From Botryobacter ruber (GTDB taxonomy: Bacteria > Bacteroidota > Bacteroidia > Cytophagales > Hymenobacteraceae): a stretch of DNA of 64,000 nucleotides. The position numbers and the translations under genes were made by a program. Where the stretch lies: the NCBI RefSeq assembly GCF_003347595.2, contig NZ_QCZK02000059.1, positions 1 to 64,000 of the forward strand, read 5' to 3'. This document shows positions 8,265 to 16,584 of this stretch, piece after piece (position 1 is the stretch's first letter; every line of letters starts with the position of its first letter). The notes under the pieces were generated by a model. It was given only the letters and a program-made list of their open reading frames with translations, did no database searches and was not told where the DNA came from.

Positions 8265-8949
8265 GTAAGCGCTCCCAAATAAGGTTTACAATATCCTGTG
8301 CCACCTCGCTTTTCTGCTTCAGCTCAAAAGCAGTGGTGGCATCCCGTTCAATTATGGTTATTTTGTTTGTGTCGTGCCTGAAACCGGCCCCCGGATCGTT
8401 GAGGGAGTTCAGCACGATCATGTCTAAATTTTTCTTTTCCAGTTTCTGACGGGCATTCCGGCTTTCGTTGTCTGTTTCCAGGGCAAAGCCAACCGAAAAC
8501 TGCCCTTCCTTCTTCGTTTTACCAAGGGCCGCTGCTATATCAACGTTCCGGACAAGCTCTATTGTCATGTCGTCGCCCTCTTTTTTTATTTTTTTGTCCG
8601 CTACTACTTTCGGCTTGTAATCGGCTACGGCAGCAGCAAACACTAACACAGCAGCATCGGGTGCCAAGGCTTGCACGGCCTGGTACATTTCGTCGGCAGT
8701 GGTAACGGGTGTAACCGTAATGGCAGGATGCTGCGCTTTCAGGTTTGTTGGTCCGGAAACAAGTTGCACCTTCGCCCCGTGGCTGGCAAAGCATTCTGCT
8801 AAAGCATAACCCATTTTACCGGTAGAGTGGTTCCCGATAAACCGCACCGGATCGATTGGCTCGTAGGTAGGGCCTGCGGTTAGCAATACGTTCAGGCCGT
8901 TAAACGATTTTTCCACTGTCTGTAAAAAAGTTCTGAAGCACCTGCACAA
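8257..8949 (-). CDS. coaB: Phosphopantothenate-cysteine ligase part of CoaBC (frameshifted)
   Basis: C-terminal half of the bifunctional coenzyme A enzyme. CoaB joins cysteine to 4'-phosphopantothenate. The NVLLTAGPTYEPIDPVRFIG motif, GNHSTGKMG, AAVADYKP and the nearby lysines are all present, so the ligase domain looks intact. Its first residues (MCRCFRTFLQT) are out-of-frame translation of the end of coaC; domain homology starts around NGLNVLLT. It overlaps coaC by 50 bp in the +1 frame. Removing one base from the A5 run at 8908-8912 or the T6 run at 8924-8929 would fuse the two into a single 400-aa CoaBC. Confidence 0.85.
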   Translation of the reverse strand: MCRCFRTFLQTVEKSFNGLNVLLTAGPTYEPIDPVRFIGNHSTGKMGYALAECFASHGAKVQLVSGPTNLKAQHPAITVTPVTTADEMYQAVQALAPDAAVLVFAAAVADYKPKVVADKKIKKEGDDMTIELVRNVDIAAALGKTKKEGQFSVGFALETDNESRNARQKLEKKNLDMIVLNSLNDPGAGFRHDTNKITIIERDATTAFELKQKSEVAQDIVNLIWERLHA

Positions 8950-9460
8950 TCTCTTCCGGCTCCGCCATGCGCCCCTGCCCCACCAGGCCGCTGGCCAGTT
9001 CGCCGTGCGTGGCTTCTATAATATGATTACCGTACCCCCGCAGCTTTGTAAAATTGGCCTGCACGGCCGGGTGCCGGTACATATCCAGGTCCATGGCGGG
9101 CGCCAGAAAAACAGGGCAGCGGGCCGAGAGGTAGACGGCACTAAGCAGGTTATCGCAAAAGCCGCCAGCAAATTTAGCTACCGTGTTGGCGCTGGCAGGC
9201 GCTATCACCAGCGCATCGGCCCAGAGGCCAAGCTCTACGTGGTTGCTCCAGACGCCCCGCTCATCCTGCACAAAGTTGCTCAGCACCGGGCGTTTAGACA
9301 AAGTAGCCAGTGTAAGGGGCGTTATAAAAGCAGAAGCAGAAGTGGTCAGGATTACCTGTACTTCTGCTTCTGCTTTTATAAGTTCGCGTACCAGTACGGC
9401 TGCTTTATACGCAGCTATACTACCGCAAACACCAACAATAATTTTTTTATCCCGGAGCAT
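8900..9460 (-). CDS. coaC: Phosphopantothenoylcysteine decarboxylase part of CoaBC (frameshifted)
   Basis: N-terminal flavoprotein half (186 aa). It decarboxylates phosphopantothenoylcysteine to 4'-phosphopantetheine. Visible motifs are GVCGSIAAYKA (FMN binding), the active-site His in SNHVELGLWADALVIAPASA, and the PAMD motif in FLAPAMDLDMY. A substrate-clamp region around GQGRMAEPEEIV is also kept. The frame ends with TDSGKIV and a stop where other CoaBC proteins run on into the ligase domain. The gene follows rpoZ by 6 bp. Either the split is real, with both halves working separately, or it is a homopolymer error or programmed shift. Confidence 0.87.
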   Translation of the reverse strand: MLRDKKIIVGVCGSIAAYKAAVLVRELIKAEAEVQVILTTSASAFITPLTLATLSKRPVLSNFVQDERGVWSNHVELGLWADALVIAPASANTVAKFAGGFCDNLLSAVYLSARCPVFLAPAMDLDMYRHPAVQANFTKLRGYGNHIIEATHGELASGLVGQGRMAEPEEIVQVLQNFFTDSGKIV

Positions 9461-9466
9461 CCGGTA

Positions 9467-9793
9467 CTAGAATGATTTTTCCTCGGTTTCTGAATCAGGC
9501 GTACGCACATATACTTTGTGCTCCAGGAACTCCTCTACCGCCAGGTTGGTAGGCTTGGGAAGGCGCTCGTAGTATTTGGATATTTCGATCTGCTCCCGGT
9601 TCTCGAAAACTTCTTCCAGGTTATCTACCGTAGTGGCGAACTCAGCCAGTTTAGAGCTTAGCTCTTCTTTCAGCTTCACAGAAATCTGGTTTGCTCTTTT
9701 GGAGATAACAGCTACTGATTTATAGACATTGCCTGTTTGCTTTGCAAAATCGGCCATGTTTCGGGTAACGATGGATGATGGAACTGCTGCCAT
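9467..9793 (-). CDS. rpoZ: RNA polymerase omega subunit, Bacteroidota type
   Basis: 108-aa protein corresponding to the omega subunit that helps assemble RNA polymerase. The N-terminal block SIVTRNMADFAKQTGNVYKS and VAVISKRANQISVKLKEEL match the Bacteroidota RpoZ family, which is divergent from the proteobacterial form. It sits between bamD (10 bp away) and coaC (6 bp), a common Bacteroidota arrangement similar in spirit to the rpoZ/coaBC neighbourhoods of other bacteria. Confidence 0.88.
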   Translation of the reverse strand: MAAVPSSIVTRNMADFAKQTGNVYKSVAVISKRANQISVKLKEELSSKLAEFATTVDNLEEVFENREQIEISKYYERLPKPTNLAVEEFLEHKVYVRTPDSETEEKSF

Positions 9794-9803
9794 ATATGTA
9801 ATT

Positions 9804-10634
9804 TTATAAATTGCTTTTTGTTGCTGTGGTTTGTTTTAACTTATCCAGTTCGGATAGGGCGTTGCTATACACCTGTTCGGCATCGCGCAGGTATTTGCTG
9901 TTCGGATACTGGTCGATAAAACTCTGGTAGAAATCGACTGCCTCCATAAAGCGCTCCTGCTGCTTACTTAGTACGCTTTCCTGTGCATAACGATACTGGG
10001 CATCTAATCTTAAAAAAGCGGCTTCCTCGCCGTAAGGAGACGCAGGGTGTTCGTTCAGAAAGTTTGTCAGGGCTACCACTGCCGAGTTGTAATAACGCAA
10101 CTGGTAATATAAGCGGGCACTGTTAAATGCTTTCCGGTCCAGCCTAACGTTCAGGTCCTCCAGCATGGCATTTGCCTCTTCCATTAATCCGGACTCCGGG
10201 TAGCGGGTCATAAATTCCTGGATGGCTTCTATCGCTGTTAGGGTCGGCGTCTGGTCCTGCTCGAAATCCGGCGCATTCATGTATTCCGACTTGGCATGCA
10301 GAAACATAGCCTCTTCGGCATACTGGCTCCGGGGGTATGTTTCATAAAATTGCCTGAACTGGTAGGCACTGAGCAGGTATTCGCGCTGCTTATAATGCGT
10401 GTTGGCATAAATATAGCGGGCATACTCTCCTTCCGGAAGACCACCCATGAGCGGCAGAATCTGCTCGAGCAACTGGTTAGCCCGGTAATAGTCCTCTTTT
10501 TCGTAGTATTTCAGCGCTGCCTGATATCTGTCTTCTACACTAGTGCTTTTTAAAAGCTTCTGATAGTTGCTGCAGCCAGCGGCCAGCAGCAACAAGCATA
10601 CTAGTACAAGGGTATGGAAAATGCCTTTATTCAT
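9804..10634 (-). CDS. bamD: Outer membrane protein assembly factor BamD
   Basis: 276-aa lipoprotein of the beta-barrel assembly machinery. The signal peptide ends at the lipobox LLAAGC (Cys21), followed by NYQKLLKS. The mature protein consists of TPR-like helical repeats (YYEKEDYYRANQLLEQ, QFYETYPRSQYAEEAMF, NEHPASPYGEEAAFLRLD, QYPNSKYLRDAE), the usual BamD pattern. It lies 51 bp downstream of the OstA-like gene, linking lipopolysaccharide transport and barrel insertion in one transcription unit. Confidence 0.92.
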   Translation of the reverse strand: MNKGIFHTLVLVCLLLLAAGCSNYQKLLKSTSVEDRYQAALKYYEKEDYYRANQLLEQILPLMGGLPEGEYARYIYANTHYKQREYLLSAYQFRQFYETYPRSQYAEEAMFLHAKSEYMNAPDFEQDQTPTLTAIEAIQEFMTRYPESGLMEEANAMLEDLNVRLDRKAFNSARLYYQLRYYNSAVVALTNFLNEHPASPYGEEAAFLRLDAQYRYAQESVLSKQQERFMEAVDFYQSFIDQYPNSKYLRDAEQVYSNALSELDKLKQTTATKSNL

Positions 10635-10684
10635 GAACGGGCAAAATTATAGAATATATGTTTGATTTACAACAATGAACGACA

Positions 10685-12406
10685 TTACCTGTCCGGCGCT
10701 TTTTTGAAGCCGCTTCCGGGTGCAGTGGGTTTGGTGGGTGCTGCAGCAGGTTTTTTAAGCGTTGCAGTAGCTGGCTTTGCTGCTGGCTTGGCAGCTGCCG
10801 CCGTTTTTTTGGATGTTGCAGCCGGCTTTTTCGGTTTTGTGGCGGGCCTGGCAGCCGGTTTAGTTTGTTTTTTAGGCTTGGCGGCCGGTACACGTTTGGC
10901 AAAAATATCTTTCCGCTGTGGCCGCAGCTCTCCCATCCAGTTAAAACCTTCCAGCGTTTTTTCTTCTTCTTTCAGCTCATGCGGCGGAATCAGGCTGGCA
11001 TCGGGGTTCACGAGAAATGAAATGGATTTAAGTTCTTTTTCAGCGAATTTGAGCACCATATCGCTGCAGATTGCTTTGTTCATGCCTGTCACAGCGGTAT
11101 CTCCCTCCAGCACAAAATACAGGCTTTCCCCGTTCCCGTTTACATTCACCCGTCTTATATTCCCTTCCTGGAAATAAGCAACCATGTCGCGCCCTTTTAC
11201 CTGGTTGTAGTTCTTTAACGAATCTTCCGAAGCTATAAAGGCATTGCTGTACATGTACATCCTATCGATGGTCTTGTTGCGCAGCTGGATATGGATGGTA
11301 TCGGAAACCAGCTGGCTGGCATCGCTCCACAGGATGGGCTTGCGGTTCATGTGCATAATGGAGTCGGTGCGGTTATAGCTGAGCGAGTCGCAGGCCCCCT
11401 GCAGGTCTTTCTTAAATATTTTGACATTCGGAAACGCAAACAGCATACTGGGCATCTCCGGCACCTGCGACTCCCGCGAAATTAACGTATCGGCTGCCAG
11501 GTAAAGTGTGTCGCCGTCCAGGATTGTTTCCATCACCGGGCTGCCATAGACTTTTGCAAGCCCCCTGCCGCGCCAGTAGCGCCCTGTCTGGCCATGAATG
11601 GTTACGTCGTCTTTGAGCGAGCGCAGCGTTACATTTCGTTGGGCAAAACCATAGCCCCTGTTCTGGTCGTAGTACAGCTGGTCGCCGCCCAGCCGGTACT
11701 CCGGGGTAAGAATGTAAGCGTTGCGACCGAAGCGCGAAATCTTCTTGATCGTATCGTAGGTACCCTCCTCTGCATACAAATCGCCCTGCTGTCCTTTGAT
11801 AAAGGTTGGCCCCGCAAAATAAACGATCTTGGATTCGGTGTTGTAGCGCATGTTCTGCGCCGTGATGGTATAGTCCGCCGTCGTTACTTTTACGTTTTGC
11901 CGGAACGTAAAAATCTTGGTATTGGTATCGTAGGCTCCCCACTGGCTTTGCAGCTGGTTTTCGGGGTCAACAATGGTTCCGCCTTCGGTGTAGGTGGCTA
12001 CTTTTGTATCCAGGTTATAATCGAGCGTGGGGGTGGTGAGGGTCATTTTCGGGTCCTGCATCACCACACCGCCGCTTATGTTGGCCTGACGCTTGTCGCT
12101 GTCGTAGGTGGCGCGGCTGCCGGTAATGGTTACAGTATCGGCCTGGTTCATCCGCACCTGCCCGAAAGCCTCCAGCACCTGCCTGTCTACGTAGCGGTAC
12201 ACCGAATCGGCAAAGAGCGTCATGTCCTGCTGTTTGAACTTTACATTGCCCAGCAGCTTGGTTATTTTTTCGCCGTTGTACGTAACGCCTCCTACCAGAC
12301 TATCGGCCCCCTGCAGCTCCACCCTGCTTTTTTGCGTCTGCTGCCCTAAAACAGCAAACGATATAAACGTAAAGACAACAGAAAAAAGTAGCTTTGTAAT
12401 CTTCAT
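10685..12406 (-). CDS. OstA-like (LptA/LptD-N) envelope protein with Lys/Ala/Pro tail
   Basis: 573-aa secreted protein. A signal peptide ends near AVLGQQ (about residue 22). Residues about 30-470 form repeated OstA/LptA beta-jellyroll units, recognised by recurring patterns such as YNGEKITKLLGNVKFKQQD, VYRYVDRQVLEAFGQVRM and ATYDSDKRQANISGGVVM. By family, it would help carry lipopolysaccharide across the periplasm. The last 75 residues are a histone-H1-like, basic low-complexity region of Lys, Ala, Pro and Thr (KPKKPAATSKKTAAAAKP), an unusual addition for this family. It is upstream of bamD on the same strand. Confidence 0.85.
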   Translation of the reverse strand: MKITKLLFSVVFTFISFAVLGQQTQKSRVELQGADSLVGGVTYNGEKITKLLGNVKFKQQDMTLFADSVYRYVDRQVLEAFGQVRMNQADTVTITGSRATYDSDKRQANISGGVVMQDPKMTLTTPTLDYNLDTKVATYTEGGTIVDPENQLQSQWGAYDTNTKIFTFRQNVKVTTADYTITAQNMRYNTESKIVYFAGPTFIKGQQGDLYAEEGTYDTIKKISRFGRNAYILTPEYRLGGDQLYYDQNRGYGFAQRNVTLRSLKDDVTIHGQTGRYWRGRGLAKVYGSPVMETILDGDTLYLAADTLISRESQVPEMPSMLFAFPNVKIFKKDLQGACDSLSYNRTDSIMHMNRKPILWSDASQLVSDTIHIQLRNKTIDRMYMYSNAFIASEDSLKNYNQVKGRDMVAYFQEGNIRRVNVNGNGESLYFVLEGDTAVTGMNKAICSDMVLKFAEKELKSISFLVNPDASLIPPHELKEEEKTLEGFNWMGELRPQRKDIFAKRVPAAKPKKQTKPAARPATKPKKPAATSKKTAAAAKPAAKPATATLKKPAAAPTKPTAPGSGFKKAPDR

Positions 12407-12538
12407 TTGTGACTGACAAAAGGTAAAAGACTATTTCATAAAGCAAAACAAGGTGTTACCGTTCCCGGGGCTTTTAGCAAACCGTCCTTTACAGGAAATA
12501 ACTTTCAAAATTATAAAAAATTCACCACGCCCTCTCCT

Positions 12539-13867
12539 ATGCTCCAGAAAGTTTTAGGTTTTATACAAACGCACCACCTCTGCCTCCCCGAAAGCAAAAT
12601 GCTGGCTGCCGTAAGTGGCGGCATCGACTCGGTGGTGCTGTGCGAAGTGCTGCACCAGCTGAAGTACAGCTTCGCCATTGCCCACTGCAACTTCGGGCTG
12701 CGTTCCGAGGAGTCGGAAGCCGACCAGGTATTTGTCAAAAAGCTGGCCAAAAAGTACGGCGTTCCTTTCTTTACGGAAAACTTCAGCACCAGTGCATTTG
12801 CGACCCGGGAAAAGCTCTCAATACAAATGGCAGCACGTGCGCTGCGCTACCACTGGTTTGAGCAGGTACGCCAGCAGGAAGGGTACGATTTTGTTGCCAC
12901 AGCGCACCATAGCAACGATGTAGCCGAAACCATATTGCTCAACATTACCAAAGGCACCGGCATAGCCGGTTTGCATGGCATACAACCCCGAAACGGCAAC
13001 ATCATCCGGCCCCTGCTGCCCCTCACCAAAGACGATATCTACGATTTTGTAACGGAGCAGCAGCTCATCTGGCGCGAAGACAGCTCCAATCTGAGCACCA
13101 AGTACCAGCGCAACAAAATCAGGCACGAGGTAATACCGGCCCTAAAGGAAATAAACCCGAACCTGGAGGAGACCCTGCAGCAGACCGCCGAGCGCGTAAG
13201 CCAGGCCGAAGCCATCGTAGCCAGGTACATTGATGAACTGGGGCAACGAGCAATGCGCCAGGAAGCAGAAGCGGTGTACATTTCGCTGGAGCCGCTGCAG
13301 GGGGCAACCGGCCTGCCGGTCGTGCTGCACGAGCTGCTGAAGCCATACAATTTCAGCTACCCGGTTGTGCTGGAGCTCCTGGAGGCGCTGGAGAGCATCT
13401 CGGGCAAGCAGTTCGACTCGCCCACCCATACGCTGGTGAAGGACCGGGCGCAGCTGGTGATCACACCAAAAAACCTGAGTGCCTTCGGAAGTGTAGCCAT
13501 AGCAGAGGGGCAGACAGAAGTAAACGAAGCGCATGTACACCTGCAGCTACGGTATGTAGATGCGGCACAGTACAAGCTAAACACCAAACCGCACGTAGCA
13601 GCCCTGGACGCCGACCTGCTGAAATTCCCGCTCAAGCTCCGCCCCTGGCAGGAAGGCGACTGGTTTGTACCGCTGGGCATGAACGGCAAGAAAAAAATCA
13701 GCGATTTCCTGATAGACCGCAAAGTACCCGCCAACCTGAAGCCAAACGTGCTGGTACTCACCTCCGAGCAATCCATCGTGTGGGTAGTAGGGCAGCGGCT
13801 CGATAACCGGTTTAAAGTAACAGATAAAACCGAACGGGTGTTGGAAGTTAGAAAGTTGGGGAGTTAG
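12539..13867 (+). CDS. tilS: tRNA(Ile)-lysidine synthase
   Basis: Converts cytidine 34 of the CAU anticodon of tRNA-Ile2 to lysidine using ATP and lysine. The 442-aa protein has the PP-loop ATP pyrophosphatase motif SGGIDS near residue 26, the HCNFGLR segment, and HHSNDVAETILLN. A substrate-binding linker region and the C-terminal TilS domain (LKLRPWQEGDWFVPLGMNG, KKISDFLIDRKVP) are complete. It is divergent from the ostA-like gene. Its final codons already lie in the repeat sequence that flanks mdh. Confidence 0.95.
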   Translation: MLQKVLGFIQTHHLCLPESKMLAAVSGGIDSVVLCEVLHQLKYSFAIAHCNFGLRSEESEADQVFVKKLAKKYGVPFFTENFSTSAFATREKLSIQMAARALRYHWFEQVRQQEGYDFVATAHHSNDVAETILLNITKGTGIAGLHGIQPRNGNIIRPLLPLTKDDIYDFVTEQQLIWREDSSNLSTKYQRNKIRHEVIPALKEINPNLEETLQQTAERVSQAEAIVARYIDELGQRAMRQEAEAVYISLEPLQGATGLPVVLHELLKPYNFSYPVVLELLEALESISGKQFDSPTHTLVKDRAQLVITPKNLSAFGSVAIAEGQTEVNEAHVHLQLRYVDAAQYKLNTKPHVAALDADLLKFPLKLRPWQEGDWFVPLGMNGKKKISDFLIDRKVPANLKPNVLVLTSEQSIVWVVGQRLDNRFKVTDKTERVLEVRKLGS

Positions 13868-14193
13868 AGAGTTTGGGAGTTTGGGAGTTTAGGAGGTAGA
13901 GAGGTAGAGAGGTAGAGAGGTAGAGATTTTGTAGGGGTTGAACATTTTCAACCCTTTAACAGCAGCGCAGAAAATTAGAGCGTTGGGCATTATGATCTGT
14001 AGAGACGCGGTGCCCGCGTCTCCTGTACGAACCAGAGACAAATCCAATCCTGTTATTCCTTAAATCATTTAATCTTGTTCAGACAAATAATCACAAAAAT
14101 CAATTTAATCACACGAATCAGCGGTTCAGACAACTATAAAAATCATTTAATCACTACCATCAGCGGTCGCAGCGGCTGTGGTGGCAGGAGCAG
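13861..14193. repeat. Left arm of long inverted repeat around mdh
   Basis: This 333-bp stretch starts in the last codons of tilS. From outside to inside it holds GAGTTTGGGAGTT runs, the GAGGTAGA tandem, GTAGGGGTTGAACATTTTCA with CCCT, the GAGACGCG palindrome (about 13999-14025), AATCCTGTTATTCCTTAAAT, a GGTTCAGAC box and one copy of the 25-bp dispersed element (14169-14193). The same modules return in reverse order and orientation at 15386-15680. Nothing in it looks coding. The remaining gap to mdh (14194-14365) is unremarkable AT-rich leader. Confidence 0.9.
13893..13924. repeat. Short tandem repeat, four GAGGTAGA units
   Basis: Four perfect copies of GAGGTAGA in tandem within the left arm of the mdh-flanking repeat. 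The right arm carries a diverged version (TACCTTTC units), so copy number is likely variable. Confidence 0.9.
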
Positions 14194-14365
14194 CTAACCT
14201 GACAGGGCATCGGGTACGGCTGTACTTGCTTTTGGCGTGACTTTCTGGGGCTTGCATTCACAAAAAGATAAAGATTAAATACCTTCTCCCCTTGTTTAAT
14301 AGCATATTTTTCTAATATTTACAGGAGTTAACCAATTTTACGAACCCTTAACTGAATATCCGAAA

Positions 14366-15304
14366 ATGAAAGTAACCGTAGTTGGAGCAGGCAATGTAGG
14401 AGCAACATGCGCCGATGTGCTGGCTTACCGCGAGATCGCGAACGAAGTAGTATTAGTGGATATTAAAGAGGGCTTTGCAGAAGGCAAGGCGCTTGATATC
14501 TGGCAAAAGTCGCCTATTAACCTGTATGATACCCGCACTGTTGGCGTAACAAACGACTATTCACGCACAGCAGGTTCTGATGTAGTAGTTATTACCTCCG
14601 GCCTTCCCCGCAAACCAGGCATGACGCGTGACGACCTTATCTCGACAAATGCCGGTATCGTGCAGTCGGTAACTGAGAATGTGATCAAGCACTCTCCCGA
14701 CGCCATCATCATTGTAGTTTCCAACCCGCTGGATGTTATGACCTATGCGGCCCACATCACTTCTAAGCTGCCACGGACGAAGGTGATGGGTATGGCCGGT
14801 ATCCTGGACACGGCACGTTACAGAGCCTTCCTGGCCGAAGCACTGAACGTTTCTCCGAAAGATATCCAGGCGGTGCTGATGGGCGGCCACGGCGACACCA
14901 TGGTTCCGCTTCCGCGCTACACCACCGTTGGCGGTATTCCGGTAACGGAGCTGATCGGCGAGCAGGAACTGAACGCCATTGTGGACCGCACCAAAAATGG
15001 CGGTGGCGAACTGGTAAAACTGATGGGTACTTCGGCCTGGTATGCACCGGGTTCTGCTGCTGCCCAGATGGTAGAGGCTATCGTACGCGACCAGCGCCGC
15101 GTGTTCCCGGTTTGTGTGAAACTGGAAGGCGAATACGGCATTGATGGGGTGTACCTGGGCGTGCCGGTTGTTCTTGGCAAGAACGGTATCGAAAAAATCA
15201 TCGAACTGCAACTGAACGACGAAGAGAAGCAACTCCTGGAAACATCCCGCGGACACGTAAAAGAAGTGATGGATGCCCTGGACAAAATGACTGCCAAAGC
15301 GTAA
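14366..15304 (+). CDS. mdh: Malate dehydrogenase (LDH-like family)
   Basis: NAD-dependent oxidation of malate to oxaloacetate in the TCA cycle. The 312-aa protein has the N-terminal Rossmann motif GAGNVGATCADVLAY, the substrate Arg loop LPRKPGMTRDDL, NPLDVMTYA, and the catalytic His in GGHGDTMVPLPRYTTV. It belongs to the LDH-like MDH group (MDH type 3) by these motifs. It stands alone, flanked on both sides by long inverted repeats and followed by a strong terminator. Confidence 0.95.
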   Translation: MKVTVVGAGNVGATCADVLAYREIANEVVLVDIKEGFAEGKALDIWQKSPINLYDTRTVGVTNDYSRTAGSDVVVITSGLPRKPGMTRDDLISTNAGIVQSVTENVIKHSPDAIIIVVSNPLDVMTYAAHITSKLPRTKVMGMAGILDTARYRAFLAEALNVSPKDIQAVLMGGHGDTMVPLPRYTTVGGIPVTELIGEQELNAIVDRTKNGGGELVKLMGTSAWYAPGSAAAQMVEAIVRDQRRVFPVCVKLEGEYGIDGVYLGVPVVLGKNGIEKIIELQLNDEEKQLLETSRGHVKEVMDALDKMTAKA

Positions 15305-15323
15305 GCTGAAGCTCTATCAAATA

Positions 15324-15370
15324 AAACAGCAGAGGCGCTGCCAGTTTGGGGAGCGCCTCTGCTGTTTTTA
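15324..15370 (+). terminator. mdh terminator
   Basis: A perfect 16-bp stem (AAACAGCAGAGGCGCT and complement) with a 12-nt loop, ending in TTTTTA. Confidence 0.88.
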
Positions 15371-15385
15371 GGTATTTTTATTCTG

Positions 15386-15680
15386 CTGCACCAGCCACCA
15401 CAGCCTCTGCTGCTTGTCTGAACCTTTGATTAACGGTGATTTAATTGATTTTTGTGATTCTTTTTGTCTGAACACGATTAAATGATTTAAGGAATAACAG
15501 GATTGGGTTTGTCTGTGGTTCGTGCAGGAGACCCGGGCACTGCGTCTCTACAGCCGTACCCCCAACCTCTCTGCCTTTCTGTTACAGGGTTGAAGATGTT
15601 CAACCCCTACCAATTCTACCTTTCTACCCCTACCTTTCTACCTCTCTAACTCCCAAACTCTCTAACTCCCAAACTCCTAA
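15386..15680. repeat. Right arm of long inverted repeat around mdh
   Basis: Mirror image of 13861-14193. It reads, in order, the 25-bp element (15386-15410), GTCTGAACC box, AATTGATTTTTGTGATT, ATTTAAGGAATAACAGGATT, the diverged GAGACCCGGGCACTGCGTCTC palindrome (about 15530-15551), TTGAAGATGTTCAACCCCTAC, then TACCTTTCTACC and CTCTAACTCCCAAACTC repeats. It runs into the stop codon of the rhomboid gene. Identity to the left arm looks roughly 75-85 percent by eye, with indels. Confidence 0.88.
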
Positions 15681-16579
15681 TCTTTCTGGCTTGCCTGGAA
15701 CAGCCGTTGCTTTTCTTCTTTGGAGAGGCTTTCGTAGCCAGAGCTGGAGATTTTGTCCAGGATGCGGTCGATTTCGCTCTGGCTGGGCTTGCCGGAGACG
15801 CTGCCATTCATCCTGCTGGCAGCGGTGGCGCCACTGCCCTGGCGGTGTGTTACCTTGAGGGTTGGCCTGCGCTTGAATAAGTTTGAGATAAAGTCGAAGG
15901 TGGCGTGCATCGGCCGCCCCAGGTCGTTGCCGCGCTGGAGCTGTTTTACAAACACCCACCCCAAAATAGCGCCACCAAGGTGCGCAATGTTACCACCTGC
16001 GTTATCGCCCACAGCTCCCGAGATAGATAGAATTACCAGGAAAAGCGCTATATACTTAATCCGGACAGGCCCGATCAGGATCAGGTTGAATGTATAGTTG
16101 GGCAACAGGGTTGCCGCTCCCACCACAATAGCCAGTACGCTGGCAGAAGCCCCGATCATGGGCAGCCCCAGGAACCGCTGCGACAGGAAAGGCACCAGGT
16201 TAAAGAACAGCACAAATAAAATACCGCCCACCAGTCCGCCTAACACATACAGGCTCAGCAACTTCTTGTCGCCCAGGTACTCCCGCACCAGCTGCCCGAA
16301 CCAATACAGGTTAAGCAGGTTGAAAATTATATGCAGAAAGCCTTCGTGCGTAAAAAAGTAGGTAACTAAGGTCCAGGGTTTAAATAAAAGTGCTTCCGGA
16401 AGAGACGGCAAGGCAATAAAGCTCACCACAAGGTTGTATGCATGCGGTCCAACCGTAAATGTCAGCAACAGCCGCAACACCAGCAGCACCACAAAAACAA
16501 TAACATTAATAAGAATAAGCTGTTTCAGGGTGTTGTTAGGCTGGCGGAAAGCGTGCTTTATATCTTCAATAATATTCAT
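15677..16579 (-). CDS. Rhomboid family intramembrane serine protease (paralog 1)
   Basis: 300-aa polytopic membrane protein with about six transmembrane helices. The catalytic Ser lies in GASASV (about residue 144) and the His in NIAHLGGAILG (about residue 205), the rhomboid dyad. The upstream FTHEGFLHIIFNLLNLYW matches the HxxxN motif. A cytoplasmic tail of about 75 residues ends in SEIDRILDKISSSGYESLSK, a motif also seen in other Bacteroidota rhomboids. It follows its paralog by 5 bp. Substrates are unknown. Confidence 0.9.
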   Translation of the reverse strand: MNIIEDIKHAFRQPNNTLKQLILINVIVFVVLLVLRLLLTFTVGPHAYNLVVSFIALPSLPEALLFKPWTLVTYFFTHEGFLHIIFNLLNLYWFGQLVREYLGDKKLLSLYVLGGLVGGILFVLFFNLVPFLSQRFLGLPMIGASASVLAIVVGAATLLPNYTFNLILIGPVRIKYIALFLVILSISGAVGDNAGGNIAHLGGAILGWVFVKQLQRGNDLGRPMHATFDFISNLFKRRPTLKVTHRQGSGATAASRMNGSVSGKPSQSEIDRILDKISSSGYESLSKEEKQRLFQASQKD

Positions 16580-16584
16580 GTGCT

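Noticed and set aside
10627..10902. 91-aa minus-strand ORF near the ostA-like tail
   Set aside because: Alternative-frame reading of the Lys/Ala/Pro-coding repeat; low-complexity product, overlaps the annotated gene end.
13893..13924. Possible CRISPR-like array
   Set aside because: Eight-bp units without spacers; a simple tandem repeat.
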